NCBI GenBank assembly: GCA_028280615.1
Contig: JANQLK010000016.1
Span: forward strand, 496,001 to 560,000
Length of the DNA stretch: 64,000 bases
Direction: 5' to 3'
Origin: Woeseiaceae bacterium
GTDB lineage: Bacteria; Pseudomonadota; Gammaproteobacteria; Steroidobacterales; Woeseiaceae
Below, one piece after another: positions 26,692 through 36,222 of this stretch (position 1 is the first letter of the stretch; each line of letters starts with the position of its first letter). The translations under genes were made by a program, and so were the position numbers. The notes under the pieces were generated by a model. That model made no database searches. It was given only the letters and a program-made list of their open reading frames with translations, and was not told where the DNA came from.

Positions 26692-27216
26692 ATGTCGGAA
26701 GACACCCAAGACGAACAGGCCGAAGATGTAGAGGAGAAGGCCGGCAGCAAGAAGAAGCTCATCATCGTTCTGGTGAGTGTCCTGCTCGTCGTGTGCGGTG
26801 CGGGAGGATACTTCGCATTCGTTGCGATGAGCGACGAGGCCGCAACTGCCGAGGACGCCGTCGCGGACGCGGACGCGGAATCGGTCGGTGACGAACCCGC
26901 GCTGTTCGCACCCCTGCATCCGCCGCTCGTCATCAACCTGAAAGACGCGCTGGGGCAGCCCCACTTCCTGCAGATCACGCTCGAAATCATGGCTCGCGAC
27001 CAGGCTGTCGTCGACGAAGTGAAGAACCATGCGGCGGTGATCCGTAATGCGCTGATTCTCATGTACGGCACACTCGATTTCGACGAAGTGCAAACCCGCG
27101 CGGGCAAGGAGCGGATGCTGGCCGATGCGCTCGCCGAGATCCAGGACATCATACAGACAGAGACGGGCAAGACCGGCGTCGAGGCCGTCTACTTCACGAG
27201 CCTGATTGTGCAGTAG
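26692..27216 (+). CDS. fliL: Flagellar basal body-associated protein FliL
   Basis: Single-pass inner-membrane protein around the stator that raises torque. 174 aa: acidic cytoplasmic tail, membrane segment at about 22-42 (KKLIIVLVSVLLVVCGAGGYFAF), an acidic linker and a periplasmic FliL domain (PLVINLKD, FLQITLEIM, VKNHAAVIRNALILM, GKTGVEAVYFTSLIVQ). The frame is open from 26650, but the ATG with CGGAG six bases upstream lies beyond the promoter and is chosen. Confidence 0.94.
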   Translation: MSEDTQDEQAEDVEEKAGSKKKLIIVLVSVLLVVCGAGGYFAFVAMSDEAATAEDAVADADAESVGDEPALFAPLHPPLVINLKDALGQPHFLQITLEIMARDQAVVDEVKNHAAVIRNALILMYGTLDFDEVQTRAGKERMLADALAEIQDIIQTETGKTGVEAVYFTSLIVQ

Positions 27217-27222
27217 GTGAAC

Positions 27223-28290
27223 ATGAGCGACGAAACTGAACAAGCGGACGAGCCCGTGGCTGAACAAGTGGACGAGCCGACCGCCGACGACAAATCGGAG
27301 CAGGTTCCCGAGGCCGAGGACAAGCTTCTGTCCGAAGATGAAGTAGGCGCGCTGCTCGACGGAATGGAGTCCGGACAGGTCGAGATCTGTTCGGCACAGG
27401 GCCCGAAATATGCGGTCGTGTCGAAGTTCAACGTACCGCAGCGCTCGCGATTGCAGAGCAAGCGGCTGCCGAATCTCGACAAGATACTGGAGCGGTTCGC
27501 GGAACGGCTGCGTGTGCATACCGCACAGACGCTCAAGCGCGCCGTCAACATTAGCCACCGCGAAGCTGCCGAGATGCAATTCGAAGCGGTCCGGGAGTGC
27601 CGGATCGAGCCGATTTTTGCCGTCGAGTTCTCGGCCGCGCCGTTGCAAGGTCGCGGCGCGCTCTTGATCGAGCCTGAACTGATCGGACACATACTCGAGG
27701 GATACTTCGGCGGCGTCGCCGGCGCATCCGTGATCGGGAAGACGTCAGGTTTCACCTACGGCGAGCAAAGAGTCGCCAGCAATTTCGCGAATGTCGCACT
27801 GGGCATCCTGAGCGACCTGTGGCAGTCGCTGGGCGAAATAAGCCCGCAAATCACAAAGCTCGAGAGCAGCGCGCATCTACTCGATATCGCGGATGATGCG
27901 GCGAAGGTTGTCCTCAGCGGATTCGACTTTTCGTTTCCCGAACTGGATACCGCGTGCCACCTGATCCTGCCGTGCGACATGCTGGCGGCGCAAATGCCTT
28001 ACTTCAGGGGCAACGACCGCGACGAAGACGCACAGAGGGACAGGTATTGGGGCGAGACGATTCGTGCCGGCCTGCACGACATCGCAATTGGTCTTTCGGC
28101 AACCGTCGGAGACACGACGATGTCACTGGGCGAGCTGATCTGTTTGAAGCCCGGCGACGTCGTGACGATCGACAATCCCCAAAACGCCATCATCCGGGCG
28201 CAAGGGGTTCCACTCGTACAGGCACGGTTTGGCGTGCACGCGGGCAAGAACGCCGTCGAGGCTGTTGCCTGGCTTGAAGACGGACAGTAA
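27223..28290 (+). CDS. fliM: Flagellar motor switch protein FliM
   Basis: C-ring component that binds phospho-CheY. 355 aa. After an acidic leader comes the CheY-binding motif in the form LSEDEVGALLDGME (near 30-43), then the middle CheC-like domain (ERFAERLRVHTAQTLKRAVNI onward) and a C-terminal SpoA domain (AIGLSATVGDTTMSLGELICLKPGDVV). A GTG six bases upstream is in frame, but the ATG with TAGGTGA just before it is a better start. The leader before the motif is longer than in E. coli. Confidence 0.95.
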   Translation: MSDETEQADEPVAEQVDEPTADDKSEQVPEAEDKLLSEDEVGALLDGMESGQVEICSAQGPKYAVVSKFNVPQRSRLQSKRLPNLDKILERFAERLRVHTAQTLKRAVNISHREAAEMQFEAVRECRIEPIFAVEFSAAPLQGRGALLIEPELIGHILEGYFGGVAGASVIGKTSGFTYGEQRVASNFANVALGILSDLWQSLGEISPQITKLESSAHLLDIADDAAKVVLSGFDFSFPELDTACHLILPCDMLAAQMPYFRGNDRDEDAQRDRYWGETIRAGLHDIAIGLSATVGDTTMSLGELICLKPGDVVTIDNPQNAIIRAQGVPLVQARFGVHAGKNAVEAVAWLEDGQ

Positions 28291-28308
28291 CGGCAGAGGA
28301 CATGGTTC

Positions 28309-28689
28309 ATGGCTGAAGACAACGACACGCAGGAAGAACGCGCGGATGAGACGCAGGAGGACAGTTACGCCCCGGACGACCTGGCGCCGCAGCAATCGGC
28401 AGGTGCGGAGGCCCAGGCCGACGTGAACCTCGATCTCGTACTCGAAGTACCCGTCACGGTTTCCCTGCAGGTCGGCCAGACGGAGATTCCCATTCGCGAG
28501 CTCGTCGGACTGGCGGAAGGTTCCGTCGTCGCCCTCGAGCGCGACTGCACGGAACCGATGGACGTCATGGTCAACGGCAAGCTGATCGCGCACGGCGAAA
28601 TCGTCCTCGTCGACGAGAGCTACGGCGTACGGCTTACGGATGTCGTCAGCCCGGCGGAGCGAATTCTCAACGTGAGCCAGTCTGCGTAG
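28309..28689 (+). CDS. fliN: Flagellar motor switch protein FliN
   Basis: Lower C-ring protein. 126 aa: a 45-residue acidic/Gln-rich leader followed by a SpoA domain with LVLEVPVTVSLQVGQTEIPI, RELVGLAEGSVVALER and VNGKLIAHGEIVLVDESYGV, which is the FliN signature. It follows fliM by 18 bases. Confidence 0.95.
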   Translation: MAEDNDTQEERADETQEDSYAPDDLAPQQSAGAEAQADVNLDLVLEVPVTVSLQVGQTEIPIRELVGLAEGSVVALERDCTEPMDVMVNGKLIAHGEIVLVDESYGVRLTDVVSPAERILNVSQSA

Positions 28690-28699
28690 AGAAGCCACC

Positions 28700-29053
28700 A
28701 TGGACGAAGCTACGTTGATATCCGCAGGCAGTGTTACCGAAGTCGTCATGAGCCTTCTGCTCATCGTGGCGTCTGTCGTCGCCATCGGTTGGTTGTTCTC
28801 GCGAATGCAGGGCATGCGGGGACCGCGCGGTCAGATCGTAAAGATGGTCGCCAGTCAGCCGCTCGGCTCGAAAGAACGCCTGGTACTTGTGACCATCGCC
28901 GACAAACGCCTGCTACTCGGGGTCACGGCCACCCAGATTCAGACCCTGCTGGTTCTTGACGGGTCGGATACCGAGCTGTCATCTGAGGAGACCCCGGCGG
29001 CCGACAGTTTCAGAGCGCGTTTGCGACAGGCTCTCGGCGGGATGCCGCAATGA
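28700..29053 (+). CDS. fliO: Flagellar biosynthesis protein FliO
   Basis: Small membrane protein that helps assemble the FliP ring of the export gate. 117 aa with one membrane segment near residues 14-34 ([19 protein letters not shown]) and a cytoplasmic domain with [30 protein letters not shown], the conserved FliO core. The stop overlaps the fliP start (ATGA). Confidence 0.92.
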   Translation: MDEATLISAGSVTEVVMSLLLIVASVVAIGWLFSRMQGMRGPRGQIVKMVASQPLGSKERLVLVTIADKRLLLGVTATQIQTLLVLDGSDTELSSEETPAADSFRARLRQALGGMPQ

Positions 29054-29784
29054 CGCGGATCATTGCATCAATCGCCGCACTGATGCTGCCGGAGCTCGTG
29101 CTCGCCCAGGGCGGGCCGTCGGTGCTGGGTACGGCGGCGGATGCCGTGCAGGGCCAGTCGTACACGCTCAGTATCCAGATCCTGGTGCTGATGACGCTGT
29201 TGACGTTGCTGCCGGCGCTGCTGCTGTCAACCACGGCCTTCATTCGTATCATCATCGTGTTGTCGATACTGCGACAGGCGCTCGGAACTGCCCAGACGCC
29301 GCCAAACCAGGTGCTTCTTGGTGTGGCGTTGTTGCTCACCTACTTTGTCATGTCCCCCGTGTTCGAGGCGGTCCACGTCGATGCCGTGGAGCCCTACACG
29401 GCCGGAGAGATTTCGGTCGCGGCGGCCTTCGACGCAGGTATCCAGCCGCTGCGCACGTTCATGATCGAACAGACGCGCAGCAGCGACTTCGCGCTGTTCC
29501 TTGATATCTCACGGCGCAGCGATATCGACTCCGTCGACGAGGCGCCGATGGCGTTGATCATACCGAGCTTCATCGTCAGTGAGCTGAAGACGGCATTCCA
29601 GATCGGGTTCCTGATGTTCATTCCGTTTCTCGTCATCGATCTCGTCGTTTCGAGCGTGCTGATGTCCATGGGAATGATGATGCTGTCGCCCATGCTCATA
29701 TCGCTGCCTTTCAAAATCATGTTGTTCGTACTCGTCGACGGCTGGGCCCTGCTGCTTGGCACGCTGGCCGGCAGTTTCTACTGA
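29050..29784 (+). CDS. fliP: Flagellar export gate protein FliP
   Basis: Core of the type III export pore. 244 aa with a cleavable signal-like N-terminus ([17 protein letters not shown]) and four membrane segments. Signature stretches are [41 protein letters not shown] and [19 protein letters not shown]. Overlaps fliO by four bases; fliQ follows. Confidence 0.96.
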   Translation: MTRIIASIAALMLPELVLAQGGPSVLGTAADAVQGQSYTLSIQILVLMTLLTLLPALLLSTTAFIRIIIVLSILRQALGTAQTPPNQVLLGVALLLTYFVMSPVFEAVHVDAVEPYTAGEISVAAAFDAGIQPLRTFMIEQTRSSDFALFLDISRRSDIDSVDEAPMALIIPSFIVSELKTAFQIGFLMFIPFLVIDLVVSSVLMSMGMMMLSPMLISLPFKIMLFVLVDGWALLLGTLAGSFY

Positions 29785-29800
29785 CAGGACATACCGAATT

Positions 29801-30070
29801 ATGACACCCGAAACCGTTACATCGATTGGTCAGCAGGCGCTCTGGGTAACAATGATGATTGCGGCCCCTCTGCTCCTGTCGGCTCTCGCCATCGGCCTGC
29901 TGGTCGGCATGTTCCAGGCCGCGACGCAGATCAACGAGATGACATTGAGCTTCATTCCGAAACTCCTTGTGCTGGTGGCTGCGCTGATCATGGCCGGTCC
30001 CTGGATGCTGGGCGTCCTGGTGACGTTCACTCAACAACTGTTTCAACAAATTCCGTCGCTGATCGCATAG
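29801..30070 (+). CDS. fliQ: Flagellar export gate protein FliQ
   Basis: 89-aa two-helix membrane protein that joins FliP and FliR in the export gate. Conserved pattern: LWVTMMIAAPLLLSALAIGLL, then GMFQAATQINEMTLSFIPKL and AGPWMLGVLV. The frame is open 45 bases upstream, but that part overlaps fliP; the ATG after the fliP stop is chosen. Confidence 0.95.
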   Translation: MTPETVTSIGQQALWVTMMIAAPLLLSALAIGLLVGMFQAATQINEMTLSFIPKLLVLVAALIMAGPWMLGVLVTFTQQLFQQIPSLIA

Positions 30071-30102
30071 AAGCGGGAGGTATTTAGCTATGGGGCACAG
30101 TA

Positions 30103-30876
30103 ATGACGATTTCCCTGCCGACGATCCTGGATCTGCTTGGCCAATATGCATGGCCTTTCATCCGGATTGGCGCTTTGCTGATGGTGATGCCGGTAATCGG
30201 CGGTTCATTCGCGCCGGCTCGGGTGCGCCTGCTGCTTGCGATCACGGTTACGGCCGTGGTTGCGCCGACGCTCGGGCCGATGCCGGCCGTCGACATGCTG
30301 AGCCTGACCGGTGCGATCACGGTCGCCCGGGAGCTCTTGATCGGCGTGGTGATGGGATTCGCCGTGCAACTCGTGTTCGATGCCATTGCACTGGGTGGAC
30401 AGGTGATCGCGATGAGCATGGGCCTCGGTTTTGCGGTGTTTGTGGACCGGCAGCGTGGCGTGAACATACCCGTTCTCGGCCAGCTCTTCATGATGCTGGG
30501 GATGTTGCTGTTCCTGATGCAAGACGGACACCTGGCGATGATACGACTGCTGGCCGACAGCTTCTATCTTTTGCCGGTTGGCGAGTCGGGGTTGTCCAGG
30601 GACGCGATAGCAGAGGCGCTCAAATGGACGGGCCAGGTGTTCGTGGTCGCGATGAAAATCGCACTTCCGGCAGTCACGGCGTTGCTCATCGTCAATCTGT
30701 CGTTCGGCGTAATGAGCCGCGCTGCACCGACCCTGAATCTGTTCGCCGTGGGGTTTCCGGTGGCAATGTTGTGTGGATTCGTAGTGATCTTTCTCAACAT
30801 GGGGAACCTTACCGAGAACGTCAGCCTGTTCCTGGACGTGGTGTACGGGCTGTTGCCGAGGCTGCTGGAGACATAG
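30103..30876 (+). CDS. fliR: Flagellar export gate protein FliR
   Basis: 257-aa polytopic membrane protein of the export gate. Typical stretches: YAWPFIRIGALLMVMPVIG, RVRLLLAITVTAVVAPTL, then VMGFAVQLVFDAIALGGQVIA. The start is an ATG with only a weak GGGG in front. A stronger site (GGGAGG) at 30075-30080 points to an out-of-frame ATG at 30090, thirteen bases upstream. The FliR frame itself is intact, so expression may rely on coupling from fliQ. Confidence 0.94.
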   Translation: MTISLPTILDLLGQYAWPFIRIGALLMVMPVIGGSFAPARVRLLLAITVTAVVAPTLGPMPAVDMLSLTGAITVARELLIGVVMGFAVQLVFDAIALGGQVIAMSMGLGFAVFVDRQRGVNIPVLGQLFMMLGMLLFLMQDGHLAMIRLLADSFYLLPVGESGLSRDAIAEALKWTGQVFVVAMKIALPAVTALLIVNLSFGVMSRAAPTLNLFAVGFPVAMLCGFVVIFLNMGNLTENVSLFLDVVYGLLPRLLET

Positions 30877-30888
30877 TCGTCAAGACCC

Positions 30889-32016
30889 ATGGCTGAAGAT
30901 ACTCAACAACAGGATCGCACCGAAGAGCCGACCCCGAAGCGACGCCAGGACGCAAGGGACAAGGGCGACGTTCCGCGGTCACGGGAACTGACGATGACGT
31001 CGGTCATGCTGACCGGTACGGCCGCGCTGATGCTGCTTGCTGAACCGATGGGCCACAGTCTGATGCTCAACATGAGCGACTCGCTTTCGATCGACCGTGC
31101 CCGCGTCTTTGACGACGCCTACCCGGCCCGGGCATTCGCGGAGTCGATCGTTCACATACTCCTGAGCCTGCTGCCTTTCGGACTGCTGACGATCCTGGCG
31201 GCGTTCGCGGGGTCTGCGCTCATCGGCGGCTGGTCGTTCAGCCTGAAGGCCGTCGCGTTCAAGTCCGAGCGCCTGAGCCCGCTCAAGGGCATGAAACGTA
31301 TCTTCAGCGCGAACGGCCTCAACGAGCTCGTCAAGGCGATTGCAAAATTTGTTCTCGTAGCCGCGGCCGCCATCACCTGGCTGTGGCATTGCACCGACGA
31401 TTTGCTATTGCTCGGACAGCAACCGATTCGGCCCGCGATCTCGAGCGCGCTGAGGATCAGCGGCCATTCGTTTCTCATCGTCAGCACGACGTTGATCCTG
31501 ATTGCGATGGTCGACGTTCCGTTTCAGCTCTGGAACTACAACAAGAAGCTCAGAATGACGAGGCGCGAAGTGCGCGACGAGTTCAAGGACACGGAAGGGC
31601 GGCCGGAGGTCAAGGCAAAGATCCGCGGACTGCAGCAGCAGGCGGCCCAACGCCGCATGATGGAAGACGTTCCGCACGCAGACGTCGTCGTTACCAACCC
31701 GACGCATTTCGCGGTCGCGCTCAAGTACACGGAATCCTCGATGCGGGCGCCGAGGGTCGTGGCCAAGGGCAAGAATCTCATTGCAGCACGGATTCGTGAG
31801 GTCGCGGAACAAGCCGACGTGCCCCTGTATAGCGCGCCGCCCCTGGCACGTGCCCTGTACGCAAGTACGAAGCTTGGCCAGGAAATTCCGGCGGGCCTGT
31901 ACACGGCAGTCGCGCAGGTACTGGCTTACATATTTCGCGTGCGCGAATCGTTGCGTGGCGGAGCCGACGTCCCGAAGCCGGTTCTGCCGGACATCGACGA
32001 GACACGGTACACCTGA
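30889..32016 (+). CDS. flhB: Flagellar export switch protein FlhB
   Basis: Substrate-specificity switch of flagellar export. 375 aa: the N-terminal EEPTPKRRQDARDKGDVPRS signature, four membrane segments, and a cytoplasmic domain with the self-cleavage motif NPTH at 270-273 in a VVVTNPTHFAVALKY context. Starts 12 bases after fliR. All motifs expected for a working switch are present. Confidence 0.96.
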   Translation: MAEDTQQQDRTEEPTPKRRQDARDKGDVPRSRELTMTSVMLTGTAALMLLAEPMGHSLMLNMSDSLSIDRARVFDDAYPARAFAESIVHILLSLLPFGLLTILAAFAGSALIGGWSFSLKAVAFKSERLSPLKGMKRIFSANGLNELVKAIAKFVLVAAAAITWLWHCTDDLLLLGQQPIRPAISSALRISGHSFLIVSTTLILIAMVDVPFQLWNYNKKLRMTRREVRDEFKDTEGRPEVKAKIRGLQQQAAQRRMMEDVPHADVVVTNPTHFAVALKYTESSMRAPRVVAKGKNLIAARIREVAEQADVPLYSAPPLARALYASTKLGQEIPAGLYTAVAQVLAYIFRVRESLRGGADVPKPVLPDIDETRYT

Positions 32017-32035
32017 ACTGAAGGAATGAGTTGAG

Positions 32036-34093
32036 ATGGCGAACGCGGTCACCAGTCAGGCAATAGGCACGCTCGGGCGAGGACTGAGCGTGCCGCTGCT
32101 GTTGCTCGTCATGCTGGCGATGATGATGGTGCCCTTGCCGCCGCTGGCACTGGACATGCTGTTCACTTTCAATATCGCGTTATCGGTTGCGATTCTCCTG
32201 ACCACGATCTACGTGTCCCGGCCGCTCGAGTTTTCGGTGTTTCCAAGCATCCTGTTGGTAGTAACGCTATTGCGGCTTGCGCTCAATATCGCCTCGACGC
32301 GCGTCGTGCTGCTAAACGGCCACACCGGAACCTCGGCTGCCGGTAAGGTGATCGAGGCGTTCGGTGAGTTCGTCATCGGCGGCAACTACGCCGTCGGATT
32401 CGTGATCTTCTGCATCCTCGTAATCATTAATTTCGTCGTCGTGACGAAAGGCGCTGGCCGGGTCTCGGAGGTGACTGCGCGATTCACACTCGATGCCATG
32501 CCGGGCAAGCAGATGGCAATCGACGCGGATCTCAACGCCGGCATCATCTCCGACGAATTGGCGAAGCAACGCCGCGCGGAAATACGCGAGGAAGCGGACT
32601 TCTACGGCTCGATGGACGGAGCCAGCAAGTTCGTTCGAGGAGATGCCGTCGCGTCGATCCTGATCCTGTTCATAAACATCGTTGGCGGTCTCATCATCGG
32701 CATGGCCCAGCACGATCTGTCGGTCGATGCAGCCGTCCACAACTACACGCTGCTGACGATCGGCGACGGGCTCGTGGCGCAGATTCCGTCGTTGTTGCTG
32801 TCGACGGCGGTCGCGATCATCGTGACCAGGGTCTCTGGCTCGGCCGATATGAGCAACCAGGTGCTGACTCAGCTGTTCAACGATCCGCGCACACTCGGCA
32901 TTACGGCCGGTGTGATGCTCGTTCTCGGTCTGATCCCCGGCATGCCGAATCTCGCGTTCCTGCTGCTCGCGGCTGTTTGCGGCTTCACGGCCTACCGACA
33001 AACCGGCGCTACGAAGGAGGTGGAGTCGCCGCCGGCAGAACCGGAGTCCGGCGCGGATACACCGCTGGAGCTCGGCTGGCACGATGTCGAGCCACTCGAC
33101 CAGATCGGCCTCGAGGTCGGGTACCGGCTCATTCCGCTCGTGGACAGGCAACGGGCTGGGCCATTGGTGGCTCGAATCAAGGGCGTGCGCAAGAAGCTCA
33201 GTGAGCAGTTGGGTTTCCTGATTCCCGCCGTTCACATTCGCGACAACCTCGATCTCCCGCCGAACAATTACCGGATTTCGATCATGGGCGTTCCGATCGG
33301 CGAGTTCGAGATACACGTCGACAAGGAACTGGCCATCAATCCGGGAGAAGTCTTCGGCACCGTAAACGGTATCGAGACCAAGGACCCTGCCTATGGCATG
33401 CAAGCGTACTGGATCGACCAGTCCCAGCAGAACGAAGCGAAGATGCTCGGGTATACGGTCGTCGATCCGGCAACGGTGATCGCGACCCACCTGAGCCAGC
33501 TCGTCCAGGACAATGCTCACGAACTCCTGGGCCACGAAGAGACCCAGAACCTCCTCGACAGGCTTTCGGCCACCGCGCCCAAGCTGGTCGAAGAGTTGAC
33601 GCCGAAAACGCTGCCGATGAGCGTTATCACGCGTGCTCTGCAGAACCTGTTGGAGGAGCACGTGCCCGTTCGCAACATTCGTCGAATAGCCGAAACTCTG
33701 GCGGAACACGGTGTCAGGAGCCAGGATCCTGACGTCCTGTCAGCGGCAGTGCGCGTGCGTCTCGGCCGTTCGATCGTCCAGAACCTGGCCGGCATGCGGC
33801 CCGAGCTGCATGTTCTGACCCTGGATCCCGATCTGGAGCGAATCCTGACCGAGTCCAGTAGCGACGGCGCCAGTCTCGGCATCGAGCCCGGCATCATCGA
33901 GCGACTGCAGGAATCCCTGAAAGACCAGGCCATGCGCCACGAGCTGACCGGCGATCCGGCGTTGCTGCTCGTACCGCCGCCCGTGAGGCCGTGGCTTGCG
34001 AAGATCTTGAAGAACATCAGGAACCTGACGGTCCTGGCTTACAACGAAGTACCGGACGACAAATCCATACAAATGGTAGCGACGGTTGGTTGA
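32036..34093 (+). CDS. flhA: Flagellar export gate protein FlhA
   Basis: Large export-gate subunit, a nonameric ring with docking sites for chaperones. 685 aa: eight predicted membrane segments in the first 320 residues, the FHIPEP signature (ARFTLDAMPGKQMAIDADLN) and a large cytoplasmic domain (about 350-685). It follows flhB by 19 bases; its end overlaps an open frame leading into flhF but not the flhF start used here. Confidence 0.96.
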   Translation: MANAVTSQAIGTLGRGLSVPLLLLVMLAMMMVPLPPLALDMLFTFNIALSVAILLTTIYVSRPLEFSVFPSILLVVTLLRLALNIASTRVVLLNGHTGTSAAGKVIEAFGEFVIGGNYAVGFVIFCILVIINFVVVTKGAGRVSEVTARFTLDAMPGKQMAIDADLNAGIISDELAKQRRAEIREEADFYGSMDGASKFVRGDAVASILILFINIVGGLIIGMAQHDLSVDAAVHNYTLLTIGDGLVAQIPSLLLSTAVAIIVTRVSGSADMSNQVLTQLFNDPRTLGITAGVMLVLGLIPGMPNLAFLLLAAVCGFTAYRQTGATKEVESPPAEPESGADTPLELGWHDVEPLDQIGLEVGYRLIPLVDRQRAGPLVARIKGVRKKLSEQLGFLIPAVHIRDNLDLPPNNYRISIMGVPIGEFEIHVDKELAINPGEVFGTVNGIETKDPAYGMQAYWIDQSQQNEAKMLGYTVVDPATVIATHLSQLVQDNAHELLGHEETQNLLDRLSATAPKLVEELTPKTLPMSVITRALQNLLEEHVPVRNIRRIAETLAEHGVRSQDPDVLSAAVRVRLGRSIVQNLAGMRPELHVLTLDPDLERILTESSSDGASLGIEPGIIERLQESLKDQAMRHELTGDPALLLVPPPVRPWLAKILKNIRNLTVLAYNEVPDDKSIQMVATVG

Positions 34094-34124
34094 GACTGAG
34101 CGAGATAGTTCTGAGGAAGGCAAA

Positions 34125-35354
34125 GTGAAGATCAAGCGATTTGTTGACAGCAACATGCGCCGCGTGCTGCGCCAGGTGCGCGACGACCAGGGGCCCGACG
34201 CCGTGATTCTATCCAATCGCCGCGTCGCCGAGGGCATCGAGGTTGTCGCGGCGATCGACTACGACCAGGCACTAATGCAGCAAGCTTTGCAGGTGCCGCC
34301 GGTCGAGGATCGCGATGAATCGCAGCGCAACGAGGAAGCGGCAGCAGGCGTTCACGTAGTCGCGGCAGACCTTAAACCCGTCGATGTCGAAAACGATACG
34401 GACGACGACCGCCTCGTTTCACTGGATGCGTTGCGCTCGGAGATCAGCGACATGCGGGGCATGATCGAAACGCAGCTGTCCAGTCTCAACTGGGAGCGTC
34501 AGGCGCAGAAGAACCCCGCCCGGGCCCAGGTGCTAAGGAACCTGACCAGGATTGGTATCGCCCCCGACGTCTGCAACCTGATCACGGATCGGCTGGGTCC
34601 TATCAGTGAGCCCAGGCAGCTTTGGCGCAAACCGCTCCATGCACTTGCAGAAGCGCTGCCGGTTGCCGGTTCGCGTTTGCTTCGAGAGGGTGGCATCGCC
34701 GCACTGATCGGTCCGACCGGCGTCGGCAAGACCACGACGATTGCCAAAATCGCGACGCGTTTTGCCATGCAACACGGGACGGGGAACATTGCGCTGGTGT
34801 CGGCCGACGCGCATCGTATCGGCGCACAGGAGCAGTTGGCAACGTACGCGGGAATCCTGGGTGTCAAGGTTCACCTTGCGGAAGATCCCGGGACGCTGGA
34901 GCGGACGCTGCGCTCGCTTCGGGACAAGAAACTCGTACTGGTCGATACCGAAGGATGCAGTCAGCGCGACCGTCAGATGACCGATCGCCTGGCGGCCTAT
35001 GGCAACAACGCGGAGCGAGTCCACTATTATCTGACCCTGGCCGCGACTTGCCAGGAGGCCGGGCTCGACGAGACCATCCGGGTGTTCAGCAACGTGCCGC
35101 TCGCCGGGGCGATCGTCACCAAGGTCGACGAGGCGGCGCAACTGGGATGCGTGATCAGCACACTGATCAGGCACGATCTCAACGCAGTGTTCTTCTGCGA
35201 CGGCCAGCGCGTTCCCGACGATCTGCACTACGCCGAGAAGAAGCGCCTTTGGCTCATCAATCAGGCGATCGAGTGCATGCGCTCCAGCGCCGTCAACGTC
35301 GATGACCAGACAATGATCAGCCGCTTTGGCTATGCGGGAGCTCTCAATGCGTAA
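34125..35354 (+). CDS. flhF: Flagellar placement GTPase FlhF
   Basis: SRP-family GTPase that places the polar flagellum. 409 aa. N-terminal basic segment VKIKRFVDSNMRRVLRQVRDD, a linker, and the NG domain with GPTGVGKTT at 196-204, VSADAHRIGAQEQL and VDTEG. In SRP GTPases the G3 motif is DTAG; here it reads DTEG. The start is GTG with GAGGAAGG five bases upstream; the frame is open 39 bases further but overlaps flhA. Together with FlhG it predicts a single polar flagellum. Confidence 0.94.
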   Translation: MKIKRFVDSNMRRVLRQVRDDQGPDAVILSNRRVAEGIEVVAAIDYDQALMQQALQVPPVEDRDESQRNEEAAAGVHVVAADLKPVDVENDTDDDRLVSLDALRSEISDMRGMIETQLSSLNWERQAQKNPARAQVLRNLTRIGIAPDVCNLITDRLGPISEPRQLWRKPLHALAEALPVAGSRLLREGGIAALIGPTGVGKTTTIAKIATRFAMQHGTGNIALVSADAHRIGAQEQLATYAGILGVKVHLAEDPGTLERTLRSLRDKKLVLVDTEGCSQRDRQMTDRLAAYGNNAERVHYYLTLAATCQEAGLDETIRVFSNVPLAGAIVTKVDEAAQLGCVISTLIRHDLNAVFFCDGQRVPDDLHYAEKKRLWLINQAIECMRSSAVNVDDQTMISRFGYAGALNA

Positions 35355-36222
35355 CTCGAGCCAGGCATCACAGATCGAAGCAGCTTTGGCCCGCAGTCAT
35401 ACGCAGGTCATTGCCGTCACCGGCGGCAAGGGTGGCGTCGGCAAGACGAGTGTGGCGGCCAATCTCTCCGTCGCGCTTGCCGCGAAAGGACGGGACGTCA
35501 TGCTGCTTGATGCCGACCTCGGCCTTGCCAACGTCGACGTAATGCTCGGCTTGCAGCCTGCCTACAATCTTTCTCACGTCGTGACCGGACAGGTCGACGT
35601 CGACAGTATCAGTGTCGACGGGCCTTGCGGAATCCGGGTGGTTCCGGCGACTTCCGGCGACGTCGAGATGATCGACCTTCCGGCAACGTCGCAGGCGGCC
35701 ATCGTAAGAGCTTTCACCGACCTGGCCGTACCGCCAGATACGCTCGTCATCGACACCGCGGCGGGTATCGGTGAGAGCGTCGCACGCTTCACGCAGGCGG
35801 CCCAGTATGCGTTGCTTGTCGTCTGCGACGAACCGGCGTCTCTAACGGACGCCTATGCCTTGGTCAAGGTATTCAGCCGCGAGTATGGAATATCCCACTT
35901 CCACATCATCACGAATATGACACGGAACGCCGCGCACGGGCGCAAGCTCTTTACGAAGCTGAGCAGGGTAGCGGATCAGTATCTGGACGTCGTACTGCGA
36001 CACGCAGGCAATATTCCCAGCGACAGCGATCTCGTACGCGCGGTTCAAGAGCAACGCGCCGTCGCCGAAGCTTATCCCCGTAGCTGGTCGGCGCAGGCGT
36101 TCCGCGATCTGGCCGGCACTGTTGCGGCTCTGGGCCCCCGGCCCGAGTCGAGGGGAGGTATCGAATTTTTCCTGGAAAGGGCGCTTATGAAGAGTCCGAA
36201 GACGGCGGGAGACAGCGCGTGA
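35347..36222 (+). CDS. flhG: Flagellar number regulator FlhG (FleN/MinD-like)
   Basis: MinD-type ATPase that limits flagellar number, antagonising FlhF and, in Pseudomonas (FleN), FleQ. 291 aa. Deviant Walker A KGGVGKTS at 28-35, LLDADLGLANVDVMLGL, and VIDTAAGIG. The C-terminus is basic/amphipathic. Three in-frame starts lie close together; the ATG with GGGAG six bases before it is used. It overlaps flhF by eight bases and shares its last base with the fliA start. Confidence 0.95.
   Translation: MRNSSQASQIEAALARSHTQVIAVTGGKGGVGKTSVAANLSVALAAKGRDVMLLDADLGLANVDVMLGLQPAYNLSHVVTGQVDVDSISVDGPCGIRVVPATSGDVEMIDLPATSQAAIVRAFTDLAVPPDTLVIDTAAGIGESVARFTQAAQYALLVVCDEPASLTDAYALVKVFSREYGISHFHIITNMTRNAAHGRKLFTKLSRVADQYLDVVLRHAGNIPSDSDLVRAVQEQRAVAEAYPRSWSAQAFRDLAGTVAALGPRPESRGGIEFFLERALMKSPKTAGDSA

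Noticed and set aside
30090..30896. 268-codon ORF overlapping fliR in another frame, with a good ribosome binding site
   Set aside because: The translation is rich in Arg/Asp/Gly/His with no family pattern, as expected for the shifted frame of a GC-rich gene; fliR in the same DNA is clearly real. Only the start conflict is kept as a finding.
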